Assembly: GCA_964586675.1 (NCBI GenBank)
Contig: CAZPHQ010000013.1
Location: 7,096 to 71,095 of the forward strand
DNA: 64,000 bases
Origin: JADLGH01 sp964586675
GTDB taxonomy: Bacteria > Desulfobacterota_D > UBA1144 > Nemesobacterales > UBA2774
Reading direction: 5' to 3'
The notes under the pieces are model-generated. The model was not told the origin of the DNA. It saw nothing but the letters and a program-made list of their open reading frames with translations, and searched no databases. The translations under genes were made by a program, and so were the position numbers. This document shows, one piece after another, positions 34,277-42,928 of the stretch. Each line of letters opens with the position of its first letter. Position 1 is the stretch's first letter.

Positions 34277-36414
34277 AACCCGATTTCACAGGCATCGATT
34301 ACAGGAAGAAAAACGGCGGAGGAAAAGCCGCGAACGCTGACCGCGGCTGGATGACCCCCGAGGAAATTCCGGTCGGAGACGTCTACACCGAGAAGGACCT
34401 CATCGGCATGGAGCATCTCCACTACGCCGCCGGACTCCCTCCTTACCTCAGAGGCCCGTACGCGTCGATGTACACGACGCGGCCGTGGACTATAAGGCAG
34501 TACGCAGGTTTCTCCACCGCTGAAGAGTCCAACGCCTTTTACAGGCGAAACCTCGCCGCAGGGCAGAAGGGGCTGTCGGTGGCTTTCGACCTCCCGACGC
34601 ACAGAGGCTACGACTCCGATCATGAGCGTGTCGTGGGCGACGTCGGCAAGGCAGGCGTCGCGATAGACTCCATCCTCGACATGAAGATACTCTTCGACAG
34701 GATTCCGCTCGAAGAGATTTCCGTGTCGATGACGATGAACGGCGCGGTGCTTCCGGTGCTCGCTTTTTACATCGTCGCGGGCGAGGAGCAGGGCGTGAAA
34801 CACGCCGACTTAAGCGGCACTATACAGAACGACATCCTTAAAGAATTCATGGTGCGGAACACGTACATATATCCGCCCGCGCCGTCGATGCGGATCATCG
34901 CCGACATATTCAAGTACACAGCCGAGAACATGCCGAAGTTCAACTCCATCAGCGTCAGCGGCTACCACATGGAAGAGGCCGGCGCGTCTTCGGACATAGA
35001 GCTCGCTTACACGCTCGCCGACGGCCTGGAATACGTCCGCGCGGGCATAAGCGCCGGGATGAAGGTGGACGACTTCGCCCCCCGCATCTCGTTCTTCTGG
35101 GGCATCGGCATGAACCACTTCATGGAAATAGCGAAGATGCGCGCCGCGAGGATGCTCTGGGCGAAACTGATAAAAAGATTCGACCCGAAGAATCCGAAAT
35201 CGATGGCGCTGAGAACACACAGCCAGACTTCCGGCTGGAGCCTGACGGAACAGGACCCGTTCAACAACGCCGTCCGGACGTGCGTCGAGGCGCTCGCCGC
35301 CGTCATGGGAGGCACGCAGTCCCTCCATACGAACGCCCTCGACGAGGCAATTGCGCTGCCGACGGATTTTTCCGCGCGCATCGCGAGGAACACGCAGATC
35401 TATCTCCAGGAGGAAACCAACGTCTGCAGGTCTATAGACCCCTGGGCGGGCTCGTACTACGTCGAATACCTCACGGGCGAGATCGCCCGCCGCGCATGGG
35501 CGCACATTGAAGAGATAGAATCCCTGGGCGGCATGGCGAAGGCGATAGAGACGGGCCTCCCGAAGATGCGTATCGAAGAAGCCGCCGCAAGAAAGCAGGC
35601 GAGGATAGATTCGGGGCAGGACGTTATCGTCGGCGTGAACAGGTACCAGTCCGGGCAGGATTCCGACATTGAAATATTGGAGGTGGACAACACCCTCGTC
35701 CGCCGCTCGCAGATCGAGCGCCTGAAGAAGCTGAAGAAGGAGCGCGATGGGAAGGCTGTCACGCTCGCGCTCGACGCCATAACGAAGTGCGCCGAAACGG
35801 GAGATGGGAATCTCCTGGAGCTTGCGGTGGACGCGGCCCGAAAGCGCGCCACGCTCGGCGAAATATCTTACGCGTGCGAGAAGGTGTTCGGGCGCTACGT
35901 CGCCGTCATACGCTCGATCTCGGGCGTCTACTCGGGCGAGATGTCGCAGGACAGGGAATTCCGAAAGGCGCGCGAGATGTCGGACAAATTCGCGAAAAAG
36001 GCCGGACGCAGGCCGCGAATACTCGTCGCCAAGATGGGACAGGACGGCCACGACAGGGGCGCGAAGATAATTGCGACGAGCTTCGCCGATTTAGGTTTCG
36101 ACGTCGATATCGGGGCCCTCTTCCAGACGCCGCTCGAAGCCGCGCGCCAGGCAGTCGAAAACGACGTTCACATCGTCGGCGTATCCAGCCTCGCCGCCGG
36201 TCACAAGACACTCGTCCCCGAGCTCATAAACGAGCTCAGGAAGCTCGGTCGGGGCGACATAATGGTCGTCGTCGGGGGCGTCATCCCGAAGCAGGACTAC
36301 GAATTCCTTTACGGCTCCGGGGTTACGGCCGTCTTCGGCCCCGGCACCGTGATATCCGTCGCGGCGCAGGAAATACTCGGCATTCTCATCGGGGGAATGA
36401 GTCCGGGAAGCTGA
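34273..36414 (+). CDS. mutB: Methylmalonyl-CoA mutase large (alpha) subunit
   Basis: The 713-residue catalytic subunit of methylmalonyl-CoA mutase. The barrel domain shows YATMYTTRPWTIRQYAGF-like YASMYTTRPWTIRQYAGF, LSVAFDLPTHRGYDSDHERV and THSQTSGWSLTEQDPFNN. The C-terminal B12 domain has the cobalt-ligand motif MGQDGHDRGAKIIA, VHIVGVSSLAAGHKTLVPEL and VVVGGVIPKQD, all expected. The start is TTG at 34273 overlapping the mutA stop, with AAAGG upstream. No mutase chaperone (MeaB) or epimerase gene follows in this window. Confidence 0.96.
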   Translation: MKPDFTGIDYRKKNGGGKAANADRGWMTPEEIPVGDVYTEKDLIGMEHLHYAAGLPPYLRGPYASMYTTRPWTIRQYAGFSTAEESNAFYRRNLAAGQKGLSVAFDLPTHRGYDSDHERVVGDVGKAGVAIDSILDMKILFDRIPLEEISVSMTMNGAVLPVLAFYIVAGEEQGVKHADLSGTIQNDILKEFMVRNTYIYPPAPSMRIIADIFKYTAENMPKFNSISVSGYHMEEAGASSDIELAYTLADGLEYVRAGISAGMKVDDFAPRISFFWGIGMNHFMEIAKMRAARMLWAKLIKRFDPKNPKSMALRTHSQTSGWSLTEQDPFNNAVRTCVEALAAVMGGTQSLHTNALDEAIALPTDFSARIARNTQIYLQEETNVCRSIDPWAGSYYVEYLTGEIARRAWAHIEEIESLGGMAKAIETGLPKMRIEEAAARKQARIDSGQDVIVGVNRYQSGQDSDIEILEVDNTLVRRSQIERLKKLKKERDGKAVTLALDAITKCAETGDGNLLELAVDAARKRATLGEISYACEKVFGRYVAVIRSISGVYSGEMSQDREFRKAREMSDKFAKKAGRRPRILVAKMGQDGHDRGAKIIATSFADLGFDVDIGALFQTPLEAARQAVENDVHIVGVSSLAAGHKTLVPELINELRKLGRGDIMVVVGGVIPKQDYEFLYGSGVTAVFGPGTVISVAAQEILGILIGGMSPGS

Positions 36415-36496
36415 CCGGGATTTCACATTAAAACGGCGTGCCGGTCTTAATAAATCCTGTATGGACATCGGGCCCGGCGTCTGAAACAATATTACT

Positions 36497-36964
36497 ATGG
36501 AAAACGCCCCCAAGTACGAGATCGGCAGGACGATACTGAGCGACCTCGACGGCATAGCAGCCATCGAGAACGTCAGCTTCCCCACTCCCTGGCCGAGGCG
36601 CGTGCTTGAAAGGGAAATACTCTCCAAAAAATATTACAACGAAGTGATGAGGTTCGGGGGCATGGTCGTCGGCTACGTCTTCACGTGGACGGTGCTTGAC
36701 GAGATACACATCCTCAACATCGCGGTGCATCCCGATTTCAGGAGCATGGGGCTCGGCGAAAGGCTCCTCAAAAACTGCCTCGGCAAAGCGGCTGTGGACG
36801 GCCTAAAAATCGCGATACTCGAAGTCCGCGTATCTAACGTCCGCGCGAGGACGCTCTACGAAAAAATAGGGTTCCGCACGATTCACACGAGGCGTAAATA
36901 CTATTCCGACACGGGCGAAGACGCCTACGTCATGATGTATGATCTGAAAAGGGACGCCGACTAG
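36497..36964 (+). CDS. rimI: Ribosomal protein S18-alanine N-acetyltransferase RimI
   Basis: A 155-residue GNAT acetyltransferase predicted to acetylate the S18 N terminus. Features: the ILSDLDGIAAIENVSFPTPW start typical of RimI, VLDEIHILNIAVHPDFRSMGLGERLL holding the acetyl-CoA-binding R-x-x-G-x-G/A loop, and LEVRVSNVRARTLYEKIGFRTIHTRRKYY split over the last strands. Its stop overlaps the convergent polyprenyl synthase stop by 4 bases. Other GNATs cannot be fully excluded, but the ENVSFPTPW and EVRVSN-ARxLYEKxGF combination is RimI-like. Confidence 0.88.
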   Translation: MENAPKYEIGRTILSDLDGIAAIENVSFPTPWPRRVLEREILSKKYYNEVMRFGGMVVGYVFTWTVLDEIHILNIAVHPDFRSMGLGERLLKNCLGKAAVDGLKIAILEVRVSNVRARTLYEKIGFRTIHTRRKYYSDTGEDAYVMMYDLKRDAD

Positions 36965-37944
36965 TTCTTCCTTTCGGCGACGTAATCGGCCAGCATTATA
37001 AGCGAGTTTTTGTACGGGCTGTCGGGGAGCGCGGAAACCGCCGTCCGGGCCTTGTGTATGAAATCCTTCGCGGTCTCTATCGTCCTGTCGACGCCGTGGT
37101 ATTTCTCGACGAGCTCCCTCACGAATGCGATATCGTCCTTCGCGAACTCGTCCGTGCCGAAGAACATCTCGCTGACCTTCTCCCTCTCGGCCTCGCTCGA
37201 CCGCCAGAGGGAATAGAGGAGCGGGATCGTCATCTTGCCTTCGACGAGGTCCTGCCCGACGCCCTTTCCAAACTCCTTTTCCGTCGACGAATAATCGAGC
37301 GCGTCGTCAACCAGCTGGAACGCGACGCCTATGTCGAAGCCGTACTGCGAAAGGGCGTTCTTCGTCTCGTCGTCCGCGCCGGCGAGAATCGCGCCCACGC
37401 GCCCGCAGCTCTCGATGAGAGAGGCTGTCTTGTTTTCGATTATCCCGAAGCAGACCTCTTCCGACACCTCCAGCATGTTGCTTGCGCTCATCACTTCGAG
37501 CACCTGCCCCTCGGCGAGCTTGGCCGCGGCGTCGGTTACGGATTTTATAAGCTCGAGGCTCCCGCACGCCTGTATGAGGCCAAGCGACTTCGCCAGCATG
37601 AAGTCCCCGACGAGCACAGTGGCCTTGTTCCCCCAGACGACATTCGACGCCGGCTTTCCGCGCCTGAGGCTCGCATCGTCGACGACGTCGTCGTGAAGAA
37701 GCGTCGCCGTGTGAATAAGCTCCAGCGCCGCACCGGCGTAGATCCTCTCCTTCCCGCCCGTAAGCCCGCACGCCCCGCTCGCCAGGAGAACAACTGCCGG
37801 ACGGAGCCTCTTGCCGCCGCTTCCGAGGAGGTATTTCGAGATTTCGTAGACCAGAGGAACGGGAGATTCGATATTCTGTTCGAGCTCGCTTTCGACCTCG
37901 TTCAGCTCGGGATTTATAACGGAAATTATTTCGGAAAAATCCAT
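36961..37944 (-). CDS. Polyprenyl diphosphate synthase, octaprenyl/heptaprenyl type
   Basis: A 327-residue trans-isoprenyl synthase predicted to make the side chain of a respiratory quinone. The first aspartate-rich motif is LIHTATLLHDDVVDDASLRRG, and the second QLVDDALDYSSTEKEFGK; GGKRLRPAVVLLA binds the homoallylic substrate. Small residues before the first motif suggest a long-chain product. It stands alone on the minus strand, converging with rimI. The exact chain length cannot be read from the sequence. Confidence 0.92.
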   Translation of the reverse strand: MDFSEIISVINPELNEVESELEQNIESPVPLVYEISKYLLGSGGKRLRPAVVLLASGACGLTGGKERIYAGAALELIHTATLLHDDVVDDASLRRGKPASNVVWGNKATVLVGDFMLAKSLGLIQACGSLELIKSVTDAAAKLAEGQVLEVMSASNMLEVSEEVCFGIIENKTASLIESCGRVGAILAGADDETKNALSQYGFDIGVAFQLVDDALDYSSTEKEFGKGVGQDLVEGKMTIPLLYSLWRSSEAEREKVSEMFFGTDEFAKDDIAFVRELVEKYHGVDRTIETAKDFIHKARTAVSALPDSPYKNSLIMLADYVAERKN

Positions 37945-38070
37945 CGCAGTTTAAGTTATCTGAACAACCCCTGTTAGTCAAAAACGTCTAAATCGCCGGT
38001 ATCTCTGGAAAATGTAAATTCCCGCGGGACGCCGCACTTTCCGGCATAATCTGCTAGAATATTACGTTCC

Positions 38071-38712
38071 ATGCACTGGCTCGATATCACGATACTCGCG
38101 GTACTCACGTTTTTCGCCTTGGTCGGGATCTGGCGCGGCCTCATAAGCCAGGTCTTCTCCACGCTGGCCCTCGTGTTCGGCTTCGCGGCGGGGCTACTCT
38201 TTTACGACGTCCTCGCACAGGCGCTGACAGAGCGCGGAGTCGTGGAGAACGAGTCGATGGCGAACGTGATAGCGTTCGTCTTCCTTCTCGTCGCCGTATA
38301 CATTTTCGTGCAGATGATAGGCTGGCTCATATCGAAGCTCGTCGGCACGCTGAGGCTCGGGCCGCTCGACAGGCTAGCGGGCGGCGCGCTCGGAGCCGTC
38401 TTCGGCGCGGCGTCGATCATGCTTTTCGTCTCCGCGCTCGGATTCCTCCTCTCCGAAAACGACCCCGTCTTCAAGGAGTCGGTCCTCCTGCCTTATGTCG
38501 AGGAAGGCGCGGAGATAGTCAAGGAATCGCTCCCCGAGGATTTCGGCGAGAGCATCGAAAGGGCGAAGGAGCTTGTCCGCAAGGAAGGATTCGAAGCCGC
38601 GATGACGATAAAGGATTCGGACGCGGTGAAGGAGGTACTGGGCGTCGGCGCAGCCCCTGCCGGAGCCCCGAAAGAAGCGCCGAAGAAAACGCCCGGTAGA
38701 ACACAGGAATAA
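38071..38712 (+). CDS. CvpA family membrane protein
   Basis: A 213-residue inner-membrane protein with four hydrophobic segments in its first 135 residues. The signature WLDITILAVLTFFALVGIWRG and RLGPLDRLAGGALGAVFGA match the CvpA family, linked in other bacteria to colicin V production and envelope stress tolerance. The C-terminal 80 residues are soluble, ending in a Pro/Lys-rich tail. TAGAAT at 38055-38060 lies 10 bases before the ATG without a ribosome site. Confidence 0.85.
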   Translation: MHWLDITILAVLTFFALVGIWRGLISQVFSTLALVFGFAAGLLFYDVLAQALTERGVVENESMANVIAFVFLLVAVYIFVQMIGWLISKLVGTLRLGPLDRLAGGALGAVFGAASIMLFVSALGFLLSENDPVFKESVLLPYVEEGAEIVKESLPEDFGESIERAKELVRKEGFEAAMTIKDSDAVKEVLGVGAAPAGAPKEAPKKTPGRTQE

Positions 38713-38796
38713 ACTCCCGGGCGTCTGTCCTCCGCCCCGGGGCGACGTTATTACAGCCGCTTCAAAGCCGTTTCCTTAGTCCCTTAATTTTGGTAA

Positions 38797-38802
38797 TATA
38801 AT
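38797..38802 (+). promoter_or_regulatory. -10 box of fbp, predicted leaderless start
   Basis: A perfect TATAAT ends six bases before the fbp ATG at 38809, placing the expected transcription start on the first base of the codon. No good -35 box is seen at the right distance. Confidence 0.55.
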
Positions 38803-38808
38803 TGCGCT

Positions 38809-39822
38809 ATGATAGGCGTTGAAACCCTCGATGAATTCGTAATACGAAAGCAGTCGGAATATCCCGAAGCGCGGGGCGACCTCTCGAGGCTTCTGCGCGA
38901 CCTCGGCCTCGCGGCGAAGGTCGTGAACAGGGAGGTCAACAAGGCCGGCCTCGTCGACATACTCGGGAGCGCGGGGACGACGAACGTCCAGGGCGAGGAG
39001 GTCAAGAAGCTCGACGTTTACGCGAACACGCGGTTCATCGCCGCGCTCGAGCTCGGCGGCCAGTGCAGGGGCGTCGCGTCGGAAGAGAACAAGGACTTCA
39101 TCACATTTCACGACGAGGTGTCGAAGGACGCGAAGTATATCGTCGCGCTCGACCCGCTCGACGGCTCTTCGAACATCGACGTCAACATCTCGGTCGGCAC
39201 GATATTCTCCATATACAGGAGAGTGTCGCCCGACCACGGCCCGCTCACGCTCGAAGATTTCCTCCAGAAGGGAAGCCAGCAGGCCGCCGCGGGCTACATC
39301 ATCTACGGCTCCTCGACGATGCTCGTCTACACGACTGGCTATGGAGTCAACGGCTTCACGCTCGACCCGTCGATCGGTGAGTTCTGCCTCTCCCATCCGA
39401 ACATGAGCATCCCGAAAACTGGGAAGATATATTCCGTGAACCAGGGGAACTTCCTCAGCTTCTCCGAGGGCCTGAAGCAGTATATCAGGTACTGCAGGGA
39501 GATCGACAAGCCGACGAACCGTCCTTACTCGTCGCGCTACATCGGCTCGATGGTGGCCGACATACACCGAAACCTCATCACGGGCGGAATATTCATCTAC
39601 CCCGGAACGGCGGACGCGCCGAAAGGAAAGCTGAGAGTGCTATACGAATGCAACCCGATGGCGTTCGTCGTGGAGCAGGCGGGAGGGAGGGCGACGGACG
39701 GCGCGAGGAGGATCCTCGACATCGAGCCCACAGAGCTTCACGAGAGGACTCCGATATTCATCGGCTCGGAAGATATGGTTTTAAAGGCCGAAGAATTTCT
39801 TCAGAAATTCGGGGGCTGCTAA
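38809..39822 (+). CDS. fbp: Fructose-1,6-bisphosphatase class 1
   Basis: A 337-residue gluconeogenic enzyme. The metal-binding core ALDPLDGSSNIDVNISVGTIFSIYRR is spread over residues about 110-135; the substrate-binding region SRYIGSMVADIHRNLITGGIFIYP and NPMAFVVEQAGGRATDG complete the class 1 pattern. It is slightly shorter than E. coli Fbp at the N terminus, but the motifs are intact. No ribosome site precedes the ATG; the TATAAT six bases upstream predicts a leaderless mRNA. It is not grouped with other carbon-metabolism genes here. Confidence 0.97.
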   Translation: MIGVETLDEFVIRKQSEYPEARGDLSRLLRDLGLAAKVVNREVNKAGLVDILGSAGTTNVQGEEVKKLDVYANTRFIAALELGGQCRGVASEENKDFITFHDEVSKDAKYIVALDPLDGSSNIDVNISVGTIFSIYRRVSPDHGPLTLEDFLQKGSQQAAAGYIIYGSSTMLVYTTGYGVNGFTLDPSIGEFCLSHPNMSIPKTGKIYSVNQGNFLSFSEGLKQYIRYCREIDKPTNRPYSSRYIGSMVADIHRNLITGGIFIYPGTADAPKGKLRVLYECNPMAFVVEQAGGRATDGARRILDIEPTELHERTPIFIGSEDMVLKAEEFLQKFGGC

Positions 39823-40001
39823 CCGTTTTTGCACGACGAAAAACGAACGATGCGCTCGCTTTTGTAGTTGATTTCAACACGTAAAATTTTCATAAAAAAT
39901 AATAAATATTAGCGCTATGTTCAGGCCCCCGAAACTCTCTTGACTTTTCTATGTCAGGATGTATCGTTTCAAGTAAATCATTACTCCAGGGAGATTTCAT
40001 T

Positions 40002-40199
40002 ATGTACATCGAACTTGAATTGCTTGCAAAAGACGATGACTTTGAAGACGACGAGGAAGAGTGGGACGAGGACGAAAACGAAGACGAAGAATCCTGGGAT
40101 GACGAAGACGACGACCTGTTCGACGAGGACGACGAAGAATGGGACGACGAGGACGACGATGAAGAATGGGAGCAGGAAGAGAAGAACAGCATCAACTGA
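40002..40199 (+). CDS. Extremely acidic 65-residue protein
   Basis: A 65-residue protein of which 42 residues are Asp or Glu and only two are Lys. It begins MYIELELLAKDDDFED and continues as an acidic run punctuated by Trp at about 21, 32, 47 and 56, ending EKNSIN. The ATG at 40002 has GGGAG eight bases upstream; a longer frame from 39951 has none. Similar low-complexity Asp/Glu tails occur in DNA-mimic or metal/cation-binding proteins, but no family is recognised. Low complexity makes any database match suspect. It lies in AT-rich surroundings after fbp. Confidence 0.6.
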   Translation: MYIELELLAKDDDFEDDEEEWDEDENEDEESWDDEDDDLFDEDDEEWDDEDDDEEWEQEEKNSIN

Positions 40200-40292
40200 T
40201 TTTCATTTTCTCATGCGCCACGGCATCCATTGCTGCTAGGGACAAATCAACCACAGTTTCGCAATCCCAATTTCAAATCTGAATATGAAAAT

Positions 40293-40319
40293 AAGCGCTC
40301 TTCGATAAGGAGAGCGCTT
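40293..40319 (-). terminator. Hairpin 3' of the methyltransferase gene
   Basis: A perfect 9-bp stem AAGCGCTCT/AGAGCGCTT with a nine-base loop. On the minus strand it is followed by ATTTTC, a short T tract, as expected for an intrinsic terminator of the gene whose stop is at 40435. Confidence 0.55.
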
Positions 40320-40434
40320 AACATATCGGCCTGATTTCCAGACTTTAAAACGCGCGCCAGCACGCGATTCGCTTTCTCTTCCGGAGCTTCACAATACGCC
40401 GGGTTTAGTGTACGCCCTTCTGTGACGGTTGGTG

Positions 40435-41175
40435 TCAGACGACGCGCTCGAACACGTAAAACACGTAGCCGTAGCTGTGCCCGGAAGATTTGAAAACCTC
40501 TATCTCCCTTATGGTCTCCGCCGCCATTTCGCGGACGGACGAATCGGGATGGTCTATCAGCTTTTCGGCGCGCGGCCCGAGGACGTCGTAGTAATCTTCG
40601 ACCCACGACTCGCGCGGGAGAGTGTATGTATCGACTGCACGCAGCCCCGCGCTATCGGCCTCGGCGAGGTTCCGCTCGATCGTCTTTATCGCGGGGTATA
40701 CGTAATCGAGATATTCCCTGACTCCGCCGGGCGCATCCTCCATGAGAAGGGTCATCTCGCTCACGACGATCGATCCGCCCGGCTTCATGGCGGGCGCCCA
40801 CGTGCGGAGCGCGTTCCCGAAGCCGATGTTGTATGCCGCGCCTTCCGACCAGAGGAGGTCTATGTCACGAAAGACGCGCGGTATCTCCACCATATCCATC
40901 TGGTGCGTCACGACGAGATGCCCGACGCCCGCTTCCGAAGCGCGGCGGCGGAGATCGTCGAGAAAAGGCCAGTGCGAATCTACGGCGTGAACGACGCTCC
41001 CGAGCTCACGGGCCAGCGTTATGGTTTGCCGCCCCGTGCCCGAGCCCGCGTCGACTATCGTCTCGAACTTTTTTTCGTGAAGCCCGCGCAGCACATCGAG
41101 CGTGTACTCGTCTCCGCCGGGGCCGAGCTTTTCCATCCCGCCGAAAAGTAGATCTATCGGATCGTATTCATTCAT
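40435..41175 (-). CDS. Class I SAM-dependent methyltransferase
   Basis: A 246-residue Rossmann methyltransferase. Motif I is FETIVDAGSGTGRQTITLA near residue 38, motif II has VHAVDSHWPFLDDL, and the motif IV/post-IV region reads DLLWSEGAAYNIGFGNALR then PGGSIVVSEMT. The opening YDPIDLLFGGMEKLGPGG resembles small-molecule methyltransferases related to UbiE or ArsM, but the substrate is not recognisable. It ends with GYVFYVFERV. The upstream NlpE-like gene on the same strand is 27 bases away, so they may be co-transcribed. Confidence 0.82.
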   Translation of the reverse strand: MNEYDPIDLLFGGMEKLGPGGDEYTLDVLRGLHEKKFETIVDAGSGTGRQTITLARELGSVVHAVDSHWPFLDDLRRRASEAGVGHLVVTHQMDMVEIPRVFRDIDLLWSEGAAYNIGFGNALRTWAPAMKPGGSIVVSEMTLLMEDAPGGVREYLDYVYPAIKTIERNLAEADSAGLRAVDTYTLPRESWVEDYYDVLGPRAEKLIDHPDSSVREMAAETIREIEVFKSSGHSYGYVFYVFERVV

Positions 41176-41202
41176 GGTGGGTCACAGTATTACCGAAAAA
41201 TT

Positions 41203-41697
41203 TCACCTCGTCCTGTTGAGTATATATCCGAACCCGGCGTTCCCCACGCGCGGCTTCCCCTCTTCATCGAGCATAAGGAGAAGGTCGTCGTTTATCGCCC
41301 ATAAGGATTTATACTCGTCCGGCGCGCGCGAATCGAGCCGGTAAACGACCGCATCGGGATAACCCTCGACCTCACCTTCGACCTTCCAGACCCCCTCGTT
41401 CACGTGCTGCTCGTCGCTCTTGCCGACGTATACGCGGACGAGCTTGTAGGTCGTCGGCACCCACGTTTCATTGGCGCGGTAGAGCGCGAGCCCGATCTTG
41501 ATGGCGCTGCAGTCCTCGCACGGGACCTTGCTCTCGAAGACGCCGAAGAGAGGATCGCCGTACCTGTTCGCCGGCTGAAAGAGAGTTTCCGCCGGGGCTT
41601 CGCGCCCGTCGAAATATGCGCTCCTCAGCCAGAACGCCCCGCCTATGAGAAAGACGACGAGAACCAGGAAAAGTACGATAGTCCGCGCAATATTCAC
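41203..41697 (-). CDS. Membrane-anchored NlpE N-terminal-like protein
   Basis: A 164-residue protein with one N-terminal membrane anchor (residues about 6-24, TIVLFLVLVVFLIGGAFWL). The rest resembles the NlpE N-terminal beta-barrel domain: VFESKVPCEDCSAIKIGLAL, with a CxxC pair at the start of the domain, an alternating strand pattern and WKVEGEVEGYPDAVVYRL. In E. coli NlpE senses envelope stress and copper, but here the lipoprotein signal is replaced by a membrane anchor. The start is GTG at 41697. Function beyond the fold is unclear. Confidence 0.62.
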   Translation of the reverse strand: MNIARTIVLFLVLVVFLIGGAFWLRSAYFDGREAPAETLFQPANRYGDPLFGVFESKVPCEDCSAIKIGLALYRANETWVPTTYKLVRVYVGKSDEQHVNEGVWKVEGEVEGYPDAVVYRLDSRAPDEYKSLWAINDDLLLMLDEEGKPRVGNAGFGYILNRTR

Positions 41698-41826
41698 GAA
41701 ACCATATTAACACATACGGAGCGAGGCAAAGCACGGGAAATTACTTTGCAATTTTCGGATGATTGAAGATGAACCGGTGCCCGGGGCCGAGCTCTCAAGA
41801 CGTACACCAGCAAAAGCGCGTCAGGT

Positions 41827-42471
41827 CTATTCGACAGAGCGCGTGATTATTCTTCCATTCTGTAAAGTAATCCGTTCAGGCAGCATGCTGGATGCCAGAT
41901 GTTGTTCTTTGATCTTGAAATTGAAGTCGCAGCCGCTTTTCAAGTCTTCAGCCCTGCGGCCGATCGGTATTGCGACCCCGATTTTTTTAGCCGGATAGAG
42001 ATCCTTTACAGCCGGAATCGACGGAATTATATCACTATCGCCCGTGACGAGGATTAATTTATCGTACTTATTCTTCGAAGCCAGTTTAAACAAATGAATC
42101 GCGATATTAACGTCGGTCTTCTTTTCTTCGTAAGTCTCGTAGTCGCCGCATCTCGGGCAACGCCTGGTTACTCTTCTGAAATCCCCGTAAACAGTTTTTA
42201 CTCCGGTCGATTCAAGAGCGGAAATATAAGCTTCATGCCTCGTGCGTTTAGCGGGAGACCATGGAGCCAGGGCCGTAAAATAAAATACACCTTCGATAAT
42301 TTGATTGCCTGTCGTGAATTTGCCGCAGAGCGATTTTAAATCAAGCCATTTATATGAGCTGAATACCGGTCGCGAAGAACTCATAGACTCAATCGCATGG
42401 TATAAATCGAAACCATCGACAAGAAATATAATTCTTTCTTTTGTTGAAGCAGCTTGGGAGGGTGTTGTCAT
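41827..42471 (-). CDS. NYN domain ribonuclease-like protein
   Basis: A 214-residue protein with the NYN (PIN-like) nuclease fold. The first acidic residue is in IIFLVDGFDLYHAIES, the second in EKKTDVNIAIHLFKLA and the third in LILVTGDSDIIPSIPAV; these positions fit a metal-dependent RNA cleavage site. A CPRC pair near residue 110 may bind zinc with other cysteines. It starts just after a hairpin-T8 element on its own strand and has no ribosome site. Such proteins often act in RNA decay or defence, but the target is unknown. Confidence 0.85.
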   Translation of the reverse strand: MTTPSQAASTKERIIFLVDGFDLYHAIESMSSSRPVFSSYKWLDLKSLCGKFTTGNQIIEGVFYFTALAPWSPAKRTRHEAYISALESTGVKTVYGDFRRVTRRCPRCGDYETYEEKKTDVNIAIHLFKLASKNKYDKLILVTGDSDIIPSIPAVKDLYPAKKIGVAIPIGRRAEDLKSGCDFNFKIKEQHLASSMLPERITLQNGRIITRSVE

Positions 42472-42476
42472 TCAAT

Positions 42477-42531
42477 AAAAAAAACCCGGGAGCACAGGCA
42501 ACCCGGGGCCCTAAAGCCAATAGCTCTAGGG
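42477..42531 (-). promoter_or_regulatory. Tandem hairpin leader with intrinsic terminator before the NYN gene
   Basis: Reading the minus strand, a 9-bp hairpin (CCCTAGAGC...) at 42509-42531 is followed by a CCCGGG/CCCGGG hairpin at 42485-42507 and eight Ts at 42477-42484. The NYN ATG at 42471 comes only five bases later. A perfect 14-base AT palindrome (ATATTAATTAATAT, 42538-42551) lies upstream and may contain the promoter. This is either an attenuator controlling the NYN gene or the terminator of the tRNA-Leu transcript, 103 bases further upstream. Confidence 0.6.
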
Positions 42532-42633
42532 GATGATATATTAATTAATATAGGACACCGGGTCTGTTTTGTAAAGATGCATTTTATCCCTTTCGATAAT
42601 AACCGGAAAGATTTTTGTCTCTGACTAAATGCA

Positions 42634-42717
42634 TGCCCGGGGCCGGACTCGAACCGGCACGGGCGCGAACCCGAGGGATTTTAAGTCCCTTGCGTCTACC
42701 TATTCCGCCACCCGGGC
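42634..42717 (-). tRNA. tRNA-Leu (TAA)
   Basis: An 84-base class II tRNA on the minus strand. The acceptor GCCCGGG pairs with CCCGGGC, discriminator A, anticodon arm GGGAC/ATCCC region with TAA in the loop CTTAAAA, and a long variable arm as expected for leucine. The T arm is GCCGG/CCGGC around TTCGAGT. CCA is not encoded. Confidence 0.96.
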
Positions 42718-42928
42718 TGACAACATATCCACGAACTACCTGGAAATAATAACAGGAAGGAATGTATTTTACAGTGTCTGGGTTCCCGTTCAATAGCAGG
42801 CTGGAGGAATTGGTATATGCCAGAAAGAAAGAGCCTTATTAACGGATAGGGCCAAAAGCGTCAATAAGGACTTTCGTTATTGACGGATACGATAATAAGA
42901 AATCAGGCCCGGAAGCCAACTAGCTAAG

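Noticed and set aside
39890..40195. Serine-rich 101-residue frame on the minus strand
   Set aside because: It is the mirror of the acidic gene's GAC/GAA repeats; the plus frame has a ribosome site.
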